From assembly GCA_013204985.1 (NCBI GenBank), contig JABMLG010000005.1:62001-126000 (forward strand): a stretch of DNA of 64,000 nt. The letters run 5' to 3'. Below the pieces are notes generated by a model, which was not told where the DNA came from, did not search any database, and worked only from the letters and a program-made list of their open reading frames with translations. This DNA comes from Microbacteriaceae bacterium VKM Ac-2855 (GTDB taxonomy: Bacteria > Actinomycetota > Actinomycetes > Actinomycetales > Microbacteriaceae). The first letter of the stretch is position 1. Each line of letters opens with the position of its first letter. Of this stretch, positions 33,925 to 42,857 are shown one piece after another. A program made the translations under genes and the position numbers.

Positions 33925-36114
33925 ATGCACGAGAAATCCTCCCGCCAGCGCGGGTTCGCCCGGCTCCTGTCGGTGGCCGGGATCGGAGCCGTCGCCGGCG
34001 CCGCATTCTTCGGCGCCGCCCCGGCCATGGCGGCCGACGTCGCGAACATCGACGTGTACACGATGAACGACTTCCACGGCCGCATCGAAGCGACCGCCGG
34101 TACGAGCGTCTCGGGCAGCACCGCCGGAGCTGCATCGATCGCCTCCGCCTACTCGACGCTGCACGCGGAGAACCCCCTCTCGACGCTGGTCGCGGCCGGT
34201 GACAACGTGGGCGCCTCGACGTTCACGTCGCTGATCCAGGACGACAACCCTACGATCGACGCTCTCAACGAAATCGGCGTCAGCGCGAGCGCCGTGGGCA
34301 ACCACGAGTTCGACCAGGGCCGCGATGACCTCGACGACCGCATCATCCCGCGCGCCGACTTCGAGTACATCACCTCGAACATCTTCGAGAAGGGCACGGA
34401 CGAGCACGCCTACGCCCCCTACGACATCCAGGACTTCGACGGCGTGAAGATCGGCTTCATCGGCGCCACCACCGAGGACCTCCCGTACCTGGTCAGCCCG
34501 GCCGGCATCGCGACCCTCGACATCCGCTCGATCGTCGACTCCGTCAACGCGGTGGCCACTCAGCTCACCGACGGCGACGAGAGCAACGACGAGGCCGACG
34601 TTCTCATGGTCGTGATGCACGAGGGTGCGGAGTCGCCGACGGCGGACTTCACCGCGACCGACACCGTCTTCGGCAAGATCGTCAACGGAGTCGGCGGTAA
34701 TGTCGACGCGATCATCTCGGGCCACACGCACCAGGCGTACGCCCAGTCGGTCACCGTCGGCGGACACACCATCCCGGTTCTGCAGACCGGCAGCTACGGC
34801 ACCTACCTCGGCCACATCAACGTGCAGGTCGATAAGGACACCAAGGAGATCGTCTCCAGCGCGGGTGAGCTGAAGGACCTGCTCACGCCGGTCACGACCA
34901 CCACCAACGGCGTCACCACGACCTCGTACGTGCCGATCTACGACCCCCAGTCCACCCCCGAGGGCATCGCGGTCGCGAAGATCGTCGCCGACGCGGTCGC
35001 CGTCGCGGATGTGCAGGGCAAGGTCTCGATCGGATCCATCACCTCGGACCTCAAGCGCGGCGTGCAGAGCGACGGCAGCGAGAACCGCGGCGCGGAGTCG
35101 ACCATCGGCAACCTCGTCGCCGACGCCCAGCTGTGGGCCACGCAGGACGACCTTGGGACACAGATCGCGTTCATGAACCCGGGCGGAATCCGCCAGAACA
35201 TCACCTACGCGTCCTCCGGCGCGGACGACCCCGATGGCAACGTCACCTACAAGGAGGCGGCCGTGGTTCAGCCCTTCGCCAACACCCTCGTGACGGAGAC
35301 CCTCACCGGTGCCCAGATCACGACCGTGCTGGAGCAGCAGTGGCAGCCCGGCAAGTCGCGCCCGATGCTGAAGCTCGGCGTTTCGCAGGACCTCACCTAC
35401 ACCTACGACCCCACGGCGCCGGACGGCTCGCACATCACCGAGGTGTTCTTCCAAGGTGAGCCGATCGCCGACACCGACACCTTCAAAGTCGTGACCAACT
35501 CGTTCCTCGGGGCCGGTGGCGACAACTTCACCGAGCTGGGTAACGGCACGGACAAGGCCGACTCGGGCCGCAGCGACATCGTCGCGTTCACCGACTACAT
35601 GGCGGAGTTCTCGCCGGTCTCGCCCGACACCGCCACCCGCTCGATCGGTGTGCACGAGACGTCGGTCGAGGGTGCGGACACGCTGAGCTTCGACCTCTCG
35701 TCGCTCGACGTGAACAGCGCCGACCCGACCCTGCTCGACTCCGAGGTCGAGGTGCTCGTCGACGGCGAGCTCGTCGCCACGGCGCCGATCGACCACTCGA
35801 TCGTCGACACGATGGACGAGCAGGGCCGCGCGAGCGTCTCCTTCTCGGTCGCCGGTCTCAGCGAGGGCGAGCACACCTTCGCCTTCTCGCTGCCGACTTC
35901 GGGTGTCGAGCTCAGCTACAGCTACGACGTCACCACCGGCGCCGTAACCCCGATCGACACGACCGAGCCGACCGAGACCGTCGTCTCGACCGACCCGACG
36001 CTCGCGGCGACCGGTGTCGACAGCTCGCCGATGCTGATCGCCGGCCTCTCGGCCCTGCTGCTCGGCATCGCGATGACGATGACGCGCCTGCGTCGCCGCA
36101 CCGCCACGAAGTAG
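33925..36114 (+). CDS. cell-wall-anchored 5'-nucleotidase/metallophosphatase
   Basis: 729 residues. Signal peptide (about 1-36, AAPAMA cleavage), metallophosphatase domain (about 40-320) with DFHGR, VGNHEFDQG and SGHTHQAY binding two metal ions, then the 5'-nucleotidase C-terminal domain (about 350-560: NLVADAQLWATQ, FMNPGGIRQN, VVTNSFLGAGGDNF). A beta-rich tail leads to a sorting signal: LAATG, a hydrophobic helix and RLRRR, the LAxTG motif of class E sortases. It hydrolyses extracellular nucleotides to supply phosphate and nucleosides. GGAGACAGC precedes the ATG. Confidence 0.94.
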   Translation: MHEKSSRQRGFARLLSVAGIGAVAGAAFFGAAPAMAADVANIDVYTMNDFHGRIEATAGTSVSGSTAGAASIASAYSTLHAENPLSTLVAAGDNVGASTFTSLIQDDNPTIDALNEIGVSASAVGNHEFDQGRDDLDDRIIPRADFEYITSNIFEKGTDEHAYAPYDIQDFDGVKIGFIGATTEDLPYLVSPAGIATLDIRSIVDSVNAVATQLTDGDESNDEADVLMVVMHEGAESPTADFTATDTVFGKIVNGVGGNVDAIISGHTHQAYAQSVTVGGHTIPVLQTGSYGTYLGHINVQVDKDTKEIVSSAGELKDLLTPVTTTTNGVTTTSYVPIYDPQSTPEGIAVAKIVADAVAVADVQGKVSIGSITSDLKRGVQSDGSENRGAESTIGNLVADAQLWATQDDLGTQIAFMNPGGIRQNITYASSGADDPDGNVTYKEAAVVQPFANTLVTETLTGAQITTVLEQQWQPGKSRPMLKLGVSQDLTYTYDPTAPDGSHITEVFFQGEPIADTDTFKVVTNSFLGAGGDNFTELGNGTDKADSGRSDIVAFTDYMAEFSPVSPDTATRSIGVHETSVEGADTLSFDLSSLDVNSADPTLLDSEVEVLVDGELVATAPIDHSIVDTMDEQGRASVSFSVAGLSEGEHTFAFSLPTSGVELSYSYDVTTGAVTPIDTTEPTETVVSTDPTLAATGVDSSPMLIAGLSALLLGIAMTMTRLRRRTATK

Positions 36115-36123
36115 AGCACTGAT

Positions 36124-36163
36124 ACGACGAAGGCCCCCGGTTCGCGCCGGGGGCCTTCGTCGT
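36124..36163 (+). terminator. terminator of the 5'-nucleotidase gene
   Basis: A 17-bp perfect stem starting ACGACGAAGGCCCCCGG (36124-36140), loop TTCGCG, complement to 36163, followed by TTTC. It begins 9 bases after the stop codon. Confidence 0.9.
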
Positions 36164-36208
36164 TTTCTTGCGTGCCGTGTTGCGAGGTGGCCGCGCTGTC
36201 GTCGTGCC

Positions 36209-36270
36209 GCGCTGTCGTTTTCACCGCGCGCGGGTGTTGTGCCGGGCGCGCGCGGTGAAAACGACAGCGC
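36209..36270. repeat. family E palindrome, copy E1
   Basis: Perfect 24-bp arms (36209-36232, 36247-36270), core GCGCTGTCGTTTTCACCGCG, 14-base loop. Lies between the convergent nucleotidase gene and a small minus-strand gene. The second copy is at 45589. Confidence 0.85.
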
Positions 36271-36333
36271 AACGCAGAAAGCGCCGCACCCCGGCGGGGG
36301 ATGCGGCGCCTTGCGCGGTGTAAGAGTGCTGTT

Positions 36334-36444
36334 CTAGGAGCGGGTGGGAACCTGACGGTATCCGTCGCGGCTAGCAACCAGCACCGATGCCACCGCGCCC
36401 CACGCGGCGACTGCACCGAGGACGACGACGATTGCGATGCTCAT
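36334..36444 (-). CDS. 36-residue single-helix membrane peptide
   Basis: Short gene read directly from the sequence. It begins MSIAIVVVLGAVAAWGAVAS, continues with VLVASRDGYRQVPTRS and stops. One N-terminal helix of about 22 residues followed by a basic, polar tail containing DGYRQVPTR. GAAAGG lies 7-8 bases before the ATG. A divergent LysR gene starts 139 bases away. Minus-strand hexamers TTGTGC and GATATT with a 17-bp spacer would fit a promoter. The coding pattern (third-position G/C, good ribosome site) supports a real gene; function unknown. Confidence 0.6.
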   Translation of the reverse strand: MSIAIVVVLGAVAAWGAVASVLVASRDGYRQVPTRS

Positions 36445-36546
36445 TACTTGTGCCTTTCGATCTGAGCGGGCACCTGATCCGGCCCGCTTCTGTAAGTACA
36501 ACCATCAATATCCTCCCCTTTGTTCCTAAGCACAATCGCATAGTTC

Positions 36547-36574
36547 TTGACTGTGGATGTAGCCGCGCTACATA
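36547..36574 (+). promoter_or_regulatory. promoter of the LysR-type regulator
   Basis: -35 TTGACT (36547-36552), 16-bp spacer, -10 TACATA (36569-36574), 8 bases before the ATG, so the leader is nearly absent. The region between the divergent 36-residue gene and lysR is AT-rich for this genome, as expected for an autoregulated LysR promoter. Confidence 0.6.
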
Positions 36575-36582
36575 GTTGGCGG

Positions 36583-37494
36583 ATGGACATCAAGCGTCTC
36601 GAACTGCTGCGCGAGCTCTCGATGCGCGGATCCATCACCGCCGTCGCCGAGGCCACGCACCGCACCGCATCCGCTGTCTCGCAGCAGCTCAAAGTGCTCG
36701 AACGCGAGGCCGGTACAGCCCTCACCGAGCGCTCCGGTCGCGGGATCGCGCTCACCGCCGCGGGCCGCGAACTCGCCCGCAGCGCCACCGAGATCGCGGT
36801 CGCCCTCGAACGAGCGGATGCGGTCTGGCAGAAGTACAAGAACAACCCGATCGGCGAAGTGACCATCGCCACCTTCCCCACCGCGGGGCAGATGCTGCTG
36901 CCGAAGGCGCTGGTGGCGCTCGCCTCGGTCGAGGGCCTGGTCGTCAGCTGCTCGGATGCGGATCCGGGCACCGCGGAGTTCGGAGACATGACCGCCGATT
37001 TCGACATCGTCCTGGGGCACTCGCCGCGCGGGCGCAGCGCGTGGGCGGGTCGCGGACTCACCACGGTGGAGCTCATGGTCGAGCCGCTCGACATCGCGCT
37101 GCCGGAGGGGCACCGCCTGGCCGACAAGGTCACCGTCTCGGCGACCGATCTGATCGGAGAGACGTGGATCGGTGTGCCGGGCGGGTTCCCGTTCGAGCGC
37201 ATCCTGCAGGAGATCGAGTCGGCGTCCGGTGAGCCGGTGCGGGTCGAGCAGCGCTTCGCGTCGACCCGCGTCACGGAGGCGTTCGTCGCGGCGGGGCTCG
37301 GCATCGCGGTCATCCCACGTTTCACGGCGGGGACGGAAGGCATCGTCGTGAAGCCGTTGCGCGGAGTGGAATCGGTGCGGCACATCGTGGCCTTGATGCG
37401 CCCCGACCGGGCCGAGCGGTTGTCGGTGCGCACCGTGGTGCGAGAGCTGCGGGCGCAGGCGGCACGGGTGGTGCATCCGGCGATGGGGCGGTGA
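36583..37494 (+). CDS. LysR family transcriptional regulator
   Basis: 303 residues. N-terminal winged helix-turn-helix (about 1-60): RLELLRELSMRGSITAVAEA followed by SAVSQQLKVLEREAGTALTE. The C-terminal type-2 periplasmic-binding-like effector domain starts near residue 90 (IGEVTIATFPTAGQMLLPKA). It starts at the ATG 36583, close behind its own promoter. Possible target is the divergent 36-residue peptide gene. The effector is unknown. Confidence 0.9.
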   Translation: MDIKRLELLRELSMRGSITAVAEATHRTASAVSQQLKVLEREAGTALTERSGRGIALTAAGRELARSATEIAVALERADAVWQKYKNNPIGEVTIATFPTAGQMLLPKALVALASVEGLVVSCSDADPGTAEFGDMTADFDIVLGHSPRGRSAWAGRGLTTVELMVEPLDIALPEGHRLADKVTVSATDLIGETWIGVPGGFPFERILQEIESASGEPVRVEQRFASTRVTEAFVAAGLGIAVIPRFTAGTEGIVVKPLRGVESVRHIVALMRPDRAERLSVRTVVRELRAQAARVVHPAMGR

Positions 37495-37611
37495 AGGGGT
37501 TCGGCTGAACGGGCAGGCATCACCTCCTCCACAGGAATCGAACTGGCGCCACCCGAGCGTTCGGGGCGGTATCGCCACGGCCCGTTCATCCGCTCTGGTT
37601 AGGCTCGCGGC

Positions 37612-40600
37612 GTGGGGAAAACTTGGACGGATGCGGCAGTCGACTACCTGGGAGATCGGGAGATCTGCCCGCGATGCGATGACGGGCCGATCACGGACGG
37701 CATCTGCCGAGCGTGTCGAGTCGATCTGAGCGCTGCCGGCGGAAACGAGGTGTGGCGCCTCTCGCAGGAGGCCGGTGCGCTCCTGGCGCGGCGCCAGGCG
37801 CAGGTCGATGCGCTGCCGATCGTGGAGGTCGCCGTCACGATGCCGACCGAGTACGTGCCGCCGGCGCTCCCGGCCGATTACGCGCCGCCGGCGCTCCCGG
37901 TGCCGGGCACGGAGCCGCGCGTGTTCGCGCCGCGCGCTCCCGCCTGGACCAGCGCGCCGCCGTCGCCCGCGGCCACCGGAGCGAGTTCGCGGATCAGCAT
38001 CCAGTCGGTGCTCGCCGTGGTCGGCGCCGCTCTCTTCGCGGTCGCCGCCATCGTCTTCACCTTCTTCAATCCCGACCTCACCAACTTCGCCACGCGCTCG
38101 CTCATCGTCGCCGCCATCACCGCCGTGTTCCTCGGTGGGGCCTGGCTGCTCGCGCGGCTGAAGCTGCAGTTCTCCGCCGAGGCGGTGGGAGCGCTGGGCA
38201 TGGTGTTCGTCGTGCTCGACGTCTCGGCTCTCGCCAGGGCGGTCCCGATCGGAATCGACGGCTGGGCGGCGGTGGGCATCGCGACGCTACTGTGTTCGGC
38301 GGTGATGGTGCTGATCGCAGCGCTGGCGCGCATCCGGAGTTGGCTGTGGGCAGGGCTCGTCGGCGTCGCGCTGGCCCCGGCGTTCCTCGGCTACTCCGGC
38401 GACATGCAGCCGGCGTCGTGGGCGGGTCATCTGGGCGTCGGCTTCGTCGCCGTCGCGCTGCACTCCGTGCTCGAGCGGATGCGTCGCCGCTTCGACGCAC
38501 CGCTCGCCGCCGATCGCCTCACGCTGATCGTGCTGCAGCTGCTCGCGACGACGGTCGTGACCGGGCAGCTGCTGTTCGCGGCGCTTCTCGCGATACCGGA
38601 CGCGCGATACGGCGCCGTCCCGAGCGTGCTCGCGCTCGCCGCACTCGCGCTGCTCGCCGCGGTGAGCACGCGGACAGGTTCACCACGGTTCTGGAGCTGG
38701 TTCGCCGGTGCCTACTCCCTGGCCGCGGTCAGTGCGACGATCGCGCTGCTGCCCGCCGACATCGGAGACACGTGGGTGTTCGCGCTGGCCGCAGCCGCCT
38801 CGATCGGCATCGTGGTGCTCGCTGCGCTGCCGGTCCGTGCCCCGCTCGCGCGCCTTCCGCTGCTGCTCGGAGGCTGGGTGGTGCTGCTTGTCGCGACGCT
38901 GCCGGCCCTGTCGTTCGTTCTGCTCTCCGCCCCCGGCTACGCCGGTGTGCCCGTCGCGCCCGGGCTGCTGGGACTCGTCACGTCGGCTGCCGGAGCCTGG
39001 CTCGCCGTCTCCGCCGCTCGGCGGGGCGGAGCGGATCCGCTGACCGTGCACGCGATTCGAAACGTCTCGAACCGCGTCGTCGGCGTTACCGGCGAGCCGG
39101 CGCAACTGGTCGCGACGCCCACACCGGTCTCCACCGACTACGGGCGGGGGATGCGCGCGGTCGCGCTCTGGCTTCTCACGATCGCGTCACTCGGCTTCGC
39201 GAACTGGTGGATCTTCCTGCCGCTCACCCGCATCGCGATCGGGTTGGTCATCGCCGCCGCGTTGGCGCTACTCGTGACGCGAGTGCGTGCCATCGCCGAG
39301 GCGCCGCTGATGCTGCGAGCGATACCGATCACCGCGGCGCACCTGCAGCTGATCGCCGCCGCGGCCGCAGTGACGCTGGTCTCGCCGCTTCAGCTCGCCG
39401 TCGGGGTCGGGGTGCTCGTGGTTCTCGTGGCCGTCGCGCGCACGGTTCCGATCCGGATCCGCTCGCTGCACGTCGGTATCGGCTTCGCCTACGCGCTCGT
39501 GGTGATCGCCGTGACGCTCACGGATGCGGGGCTCGACGTGATCCCGGTCCTCTGCTTGACCACCTCGATCGCGTCCGCAGCGGCCCTCGGTGCGACGCTC
39601 ATCCGCCGGGTGCAGCCGGGGCCCTGGTACGCGATCCTCATCGTCACCGCCGTTCCGTTCTTGATCGGGATCGCCTCGGTGCTCGCGGTCCGCAGCGGCT
39701 GGACCGCGCTGTCGACCGGTGTGACCTTCGCGCTGGCGCTGACGCTCGTGCTCACCCGGCGGCCCGGGCTGAACCGCCTGGTTCGTTCGGCGGCGGCCGC
39801 GATCCTGGTCCCCAGCCTCGCGGTCGTGGTGGTCTGCCTCGGCGCCCAGATCCTGCTCGACAGCGCCTCGCCGGTCACGCTGCCCGTCATCGCCGCAATC
39901 GTCGCGGTCGTGCTGCCGTTCACCTCGGCGATGGAGCGCGCTCTGGTGCGCCACGGTCTCGGTGCGGCGGATGCACGCGCTGCGCGGTCGTGGATCGAGC
40001 TGTCGTCTCTTGTCACGGCCGCGCTGGCGGTACTGCTCGCGCTCGTACGCTCCGCCGCGGGCTTCGAGACCAGCTTCCTGGTGCTCGTGATTCTCGGGCT
40101 CGGTGCGAGCGCGGCCGGTGTGATCACTCGGCGGCGCGACGCGTGGGTGCTGGCGGCGGTCGCGTGGACCGGCGCACTGTGGAGCCTCTGGGCGATGTTC
40201 GGCGTCACCGCGCTCGAGCCGTACGTGCTTCCACCGGCGCTCGCCGCAGCGATCGTGGGCGCGGTGTTCGTGCTGCGCGGGATGCCGGGCCGGGTCTTCT
40301 ACGCGGTCGGGCTGGTGATCGCGGTCGTGACGCCGCTGGGCGTGCTGGCGAGTACCGGCGATGGCAGTACCGGCGACGAGCGCTGGCGGGCGCACGCACT
40401 GCTGTCGGCCGGCGTCGCGCTGGTCGGGCTGGGTGCGTTGCTGGTGCGGCGCGGCGTGAATCCGCTCGTGTCGCCGACCCTCGGTGCGGCGGTGCTCGCC
40501 GGTTCCGCAGGGGCGATCGAGGGCGTGCGGATGGGGCTGCGGCTCGACGAGGCCGGCGTCGCGGATGCGCAACTGCTGCTGCCGGTACTCGGGTACGCCG

Positions 40601-41397
40601 CCGTGGCGACGGCTGTTGCGATCGTGGCCGCACGCATCCTGGTGCGATTCGCGGACGACGGTGCGCGGCGTCACGGAGGAGTTGCAGCCTCGGTGGTGCG
40701 CTCGCGGTGGGCCTACGCGCCGGCGGTGCTGCTCGCGGCGGTCGGGCCGATCACCGCTGTCAGGCCAGGACCGCTCGCGTTCTGGGGGCTGTGGCTCGTG
40801 ATGCTCGCGCTCTTGACGCTGCTGCTGGTGACCGTGGCGCGGTCGCGCATCCGCACCGTGACGCTGCCACCGGCGTGGTTCCTCTTCGCGGTCACCTGGT
40901 GCGTCGCGGTCGCGGGTTGGTCGACCCGCGAGTCGCGCGTCGAGTTCTACGCACTGCCCTTGGGCTTGGCTCTGCTCGCCGCCGGCGCTCTCGCGGCACG
41001 CGCCGAGGGGCGCCCGGCGAGCTTCACCTCCTGGCCGATCGGGCACACCGGCTCGTGGCGGCGGCTGACGCCGGGGCTCGTTGTGTTGTTCCTGCCGTCG
41101 ATGCTGGCGACGGGGACGGATCCGGAGACCGCGCGGGCGATCCTGGTGATCGTGCTGGCTCTGGCGGCGATCCTGATCGGCTCGCTGCGCCGACTCGGTG
41201 CGCCGTTCGTGATCGGGATCCTGGTGCTGCCGATCGAGAACGCGATCGTGTTCGCGGTGCAGCTGGGCCGATCGATCGGTGCCGCTCCGTGGTGGATCAC
41301 CCTCGCCACCGCGGGCGCGGTGCTGCTCGTGATCGCGGTGACCTCCGAACGCCGTACGCGCGGCGGCACAGCCGCCCGACTCCGCGACCTCAACTAG
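37612..41397 (+). CDS. large SCO7613-type polytopic membrane protein with N-terminal zinc ribbon
   Basis: 1261 residues. A zinc ribbon at residues 19-36 (CPRCDDGPITDGICRACRV) is followed by a Pro/Ala-rich linker (about 70-130) and then some 30 or more hydrophobic helices from about residue 130 to the end. The overall plan matches actinobacterial membrane proteins with a SCO7613 C-terminal domain. No catalytic motif seen. GTG start, six bases after TAGGCT (37600-37605), so leaderless. It ends just before palindrome A6. Function unknown; a sensor or scaffold for the envelope is possible. Confidence 0.75.
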   Translation: MGKTWTDAAVDYLGDREICPRCDDGPITDGICRACRVDLSAAGGNEVWRLSQEAGALLARRQAQVDALPIVEVAVTMPTEYVPPALPADYAPPALPVPGTEPRVFAPRAPAWTSAPPSPAATGASSRISIQSVLAVVGAALFAVAAIVFTFFNPDLTNFATRSLIVAAITAVFLGGAWLLARLKLQFSAEAVGALGMVFVVLDVSALARAVPIGIDGWAAVGIATLLCSAVMVLIAALARIRSWLWAGLVGVALAPAFLGYSGDMQPASWAGHLGVGFVAVALHSVLERMRRRFDAPLAADRLTLIVLQLLATTVVTGQLLFAALLAIPDARYGAVPSVLALAALALLAAVSTRTGSPRFWSWFAGAYSLAAVSATIALLPADIGDTWVFALAAAASIGIVVLAALPVRAPLARLPLLLGGWVVLLVATLPALSFVLLSAPGYAGVPVAPGLLGLVTSAAGAWLAVSAARRGGADPLTVHAIRNVSNRVVGVTGEPAQLVATPTPVSTDYGRGMRAVALWLLTIASLGFANWWIFLPLTRIAIGLVIAAALALLVTRVRAIAEAPLMLRAIPITAAHLQLIAAAAAVTLVSPLQLAVGVGVLVVLVAVARTVPIRIRSLHVGIGFAYALVVIAVTLTDAGLDVIPVLCLTTSIASAAALGATLIRRVQPGPWYAILIVTAVPFLIGIASVLAVRSGWTALSTGVTFALALTLVLTRRPGLNRLVRSAAAAILVPSLAVVVVCLGAQILLDSASPVTLPVIAAIVAVVLPFTSAMERALVRHGLGAADARAARSWIELSSLVTAALAVLLALVRSAAGFETSFLVLVILGLGASAAGVITRRRDAWVLAAVAWTGALWSLWAMFGVTALEPYVLPPALAAAIVGAVFVLRGMPGRVFYAVGLVIAVVTPLGVLASTGDGSTGDERWRAHALLSAGVALVGLGALLVRRGVNPLVSPTLGAAVLAGSAGAIEGVRMGLRLDEAGVADAQLLLPVLGYAAVATAVAIVAARILVRFADDGARRHGGVAASVVRSRWAYAPAVLLAAVGPITAVRPGPLAFWGLWLVMLALLTLLLVTVARSRIRTVTLPPAWFLFAVTWCVAVAGWSTRESRVEFYALPLGLALLAAGALAARAEGRPASFTSWPIGHTGSWRRLTPGLVVLFLPSMLATGTDPETARAILVIVLALAAILIGSLRRLGAPFVIGILVLPIENAIVFAVQLGRSIGAAPWWITLATAGAVLLVIAVTSERRTRGGTAARLRDLN

Positions 41398-41410
41398 CAC
41401 TCACCGCCTT

Positions 41411-41487
41411 CTTGCGAGGGACCCCTCCTGTGCGCGAGGGACCCGCCCAGCGGGGGTCCCTCGCGCACAGCGCGGGTCCCTCGCAAG
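41411..41487. repeat. family A nested palindrome, copy A6
   Basis: The clearest copy: outer CTTGCGAGGGACCC and GGGTCCCTCGCAAG, and inside GTGCGCGAGGGACCCG opposite GGGGGTCCCTCGCGCAC, so the word GCGAGGGACCC occurs twice in each arm. Confidence 0.88.
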
Positions 41488-41550
41488 ACGTCGCGCGCTA
41501 GCCCGTCGCGCGGATTCGCGGGTCCGGCGCGGGCGGGGGACAATAGCAAG

Positions 41551-42009
41551 GTGACAGACCCCGCACTGCCCTCTGACGACGCACGGCCCTCCGGCGAGGC
41601 ATCGGCTTCTGACGGTGCTCGGGTGACGCGCGAAGAGGTCGTGGTGCGGCGGTCGCCGCGGGTGTGGCGCATCCTTGCGCTCGGGGCCGGCGTCGGGGCG
41701 GTGGCCGCATTCGTCGCCACGTTCGCCCTGCCCGAGACGCCAGGATTCTCAAAGGGCCAGATCTTCGGATTCACGTTGCTGGGTTTCGTGGTGATCTTCG
41801 TCGCGCTCGCAGCGCTGCTGGTGATCGTGCTCGACCGCACCGTCGGTCGTCGCACGCGGACTCTGCAGGCCGAGCGGCTGACGGTGGGTGACGAGAGCGG
41901 CGAGAGCGCGGTGCTCGAGAACGAGACCCAGGCCGGGTCGGAGTCTGCTTCTCTGGAAGGCCCCGACGTCGAGACGTCGAGCGGCGACGACGCGCCTCCC
42001 GCACGCTGA
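41551..42009 (+). CDS. hypothetical two-helix membrane protein
   Basis: 152 residues. A disordered acidic N-terminus (1-30), helices at about 40-60 and 72-95, and a disordered acidic C-terminus rich in Glu and Ser. VRRSPRVWRILALGAGVGAV and KGQIFGFTLLGFVVIFVALA are the hydrophobic parts. No named family recognised. GTG start six bases after GACAAT (41539-41544), so leaderless. Convergent with the VOC gene; stops are 6 bases apart. Confidence 0.7.
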   Translation: MTDPALPSDDARPSGEASASDGARVTREEVVVRRSPRVWRILALGAGVGAVAAFVATFALPETPGFSKGQIFGFTLLGFVVIFVALAALLVIVLDRTVGRRTRTLQAERLTVGDESGESAVLENETQAGSESASLEGPDVETSSGDDAPPAR

Positions 42010-42015
42010 GACCCG

Positions 42016-42783
42016 CTACTGCATCTGCACGACTTTGATCGAGCCGCCGGTCGGGTCGGCGATCTTCGCGAGCCGGCCGAACGGTGAATCCTCCGGTGGG
42101 ATGAGGATCGAGCCGCCGAGGTCGAGCGCAGCGGCGACGGTCGCATCGGTGTCGGTGACGACGATGTACACCTCCCACGCAGCGGGTGCGCCCTCGGGGA
42201 GGAAATTCGTGCCGTCCATCACCCCGGCGTACGGCTGACCGTCGACCATGAGTCGCCCGTACCGGAACTCATCGCTGTCGCTCATCAGGTCGGTGCTCCA
42301 GCCGAACGCGTCGCGATAGAAGGTCATCTCGTTCGCGAAGTCGCGGGTGTGCAACTCGAACCACCCGGGTGCGCCGTCTTCGCCGAACAGCCCGTACCCC
42401 TGCATCGTCTTCGGCTGCCAGACTCCGACAGCGCCGCCGTCGGGGTCGACCGCGATGGCCATCGTGCCGAGCTCGGCCACGTCGTCGGCAGGCACCAGGA
42501 CAGTGCCGCCGGCGTCGGCGATCGCCTCGGCCGTAGCAGAGGCATCGGCCGACTTGAGATAGACGGTCCAGCCGTCGGGTGCGCCCTGACCCGGGTTGGC
42601 CATCATCCCGGCCACCTGCACACCGTTCTTCTCGAAGTTCACGTAGCCGCCGAATTCGGCCGGACCCTCGATGGCGAGCCAGCCGAACACGCCCTCGTAG
42701 AAACGCGTCGATTCGTCGATGTCGGATGTGGCCAGGTCGAACCAGACGGGCGCGCCGACAGGGATCGGGGGTGTCTCGGGCAT
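42016..42783 (-). CDS. VOC family protein with two glyoxalase-like domains
   Basis: 255 residues made of two vicinal-oxygen-chelate domains: residues 1-120 (PVWFDLATSDIDESTRFYEG) and about 128-255 (GAPGWFELHTRDFANEMTFY). Both have the paired beta-alpha-beta-beta-beta layout with acidic metal-site candidates. The family includes glyoxalases, dioxygenases and antibiotic-binding proteins; the two-domain form with PDGGAVGVWQPKTMQGYGLF is often annotated as a hydroxylase-like or bleomycin-resistance-like protein. AAGGAGGACACC precedes the ATG. Substrate unknown. Confidence 0.88.
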   Translation of the reverse strand: MPETPPIPVGAPVWFDLATSDIDESTRFYEGVFGWLAIEGPAEFGGYVNFEKNGVQVAGMMANPGQGAPDGWTVYLKSADASATAEAIADAGGTVLVPADDVAELGTMAIAVDPDGGAVGVWQPKTMQGYGLFGEDGAPGWFELHTRDFANEMTFYRDAFGWSTDLMSDSDEFRYGRLMVDGQPYAGVMDGTNFLPEGAPAAWEVYIVVTDTDATVAAALDLGGSILIPPEDSPFGRLAKIADPTGGSIKVVQMQ

Positions 42784-42857
42784 GGTGTCCTCCTTGAATG
42801 AGCGTTCGTCGAGACTCTACGCCTCGGTACCGACACCGAACGTGCTTGGCTGTCGGC

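Noticed and set aside
39268-41400. Very long open frame antisense to the 1261-residue membrane protein
   Set aside because: Its composition (Arg, His, Gln, Asp-rich) is the mirror of a high-GC coding strand; no start signal or domain.
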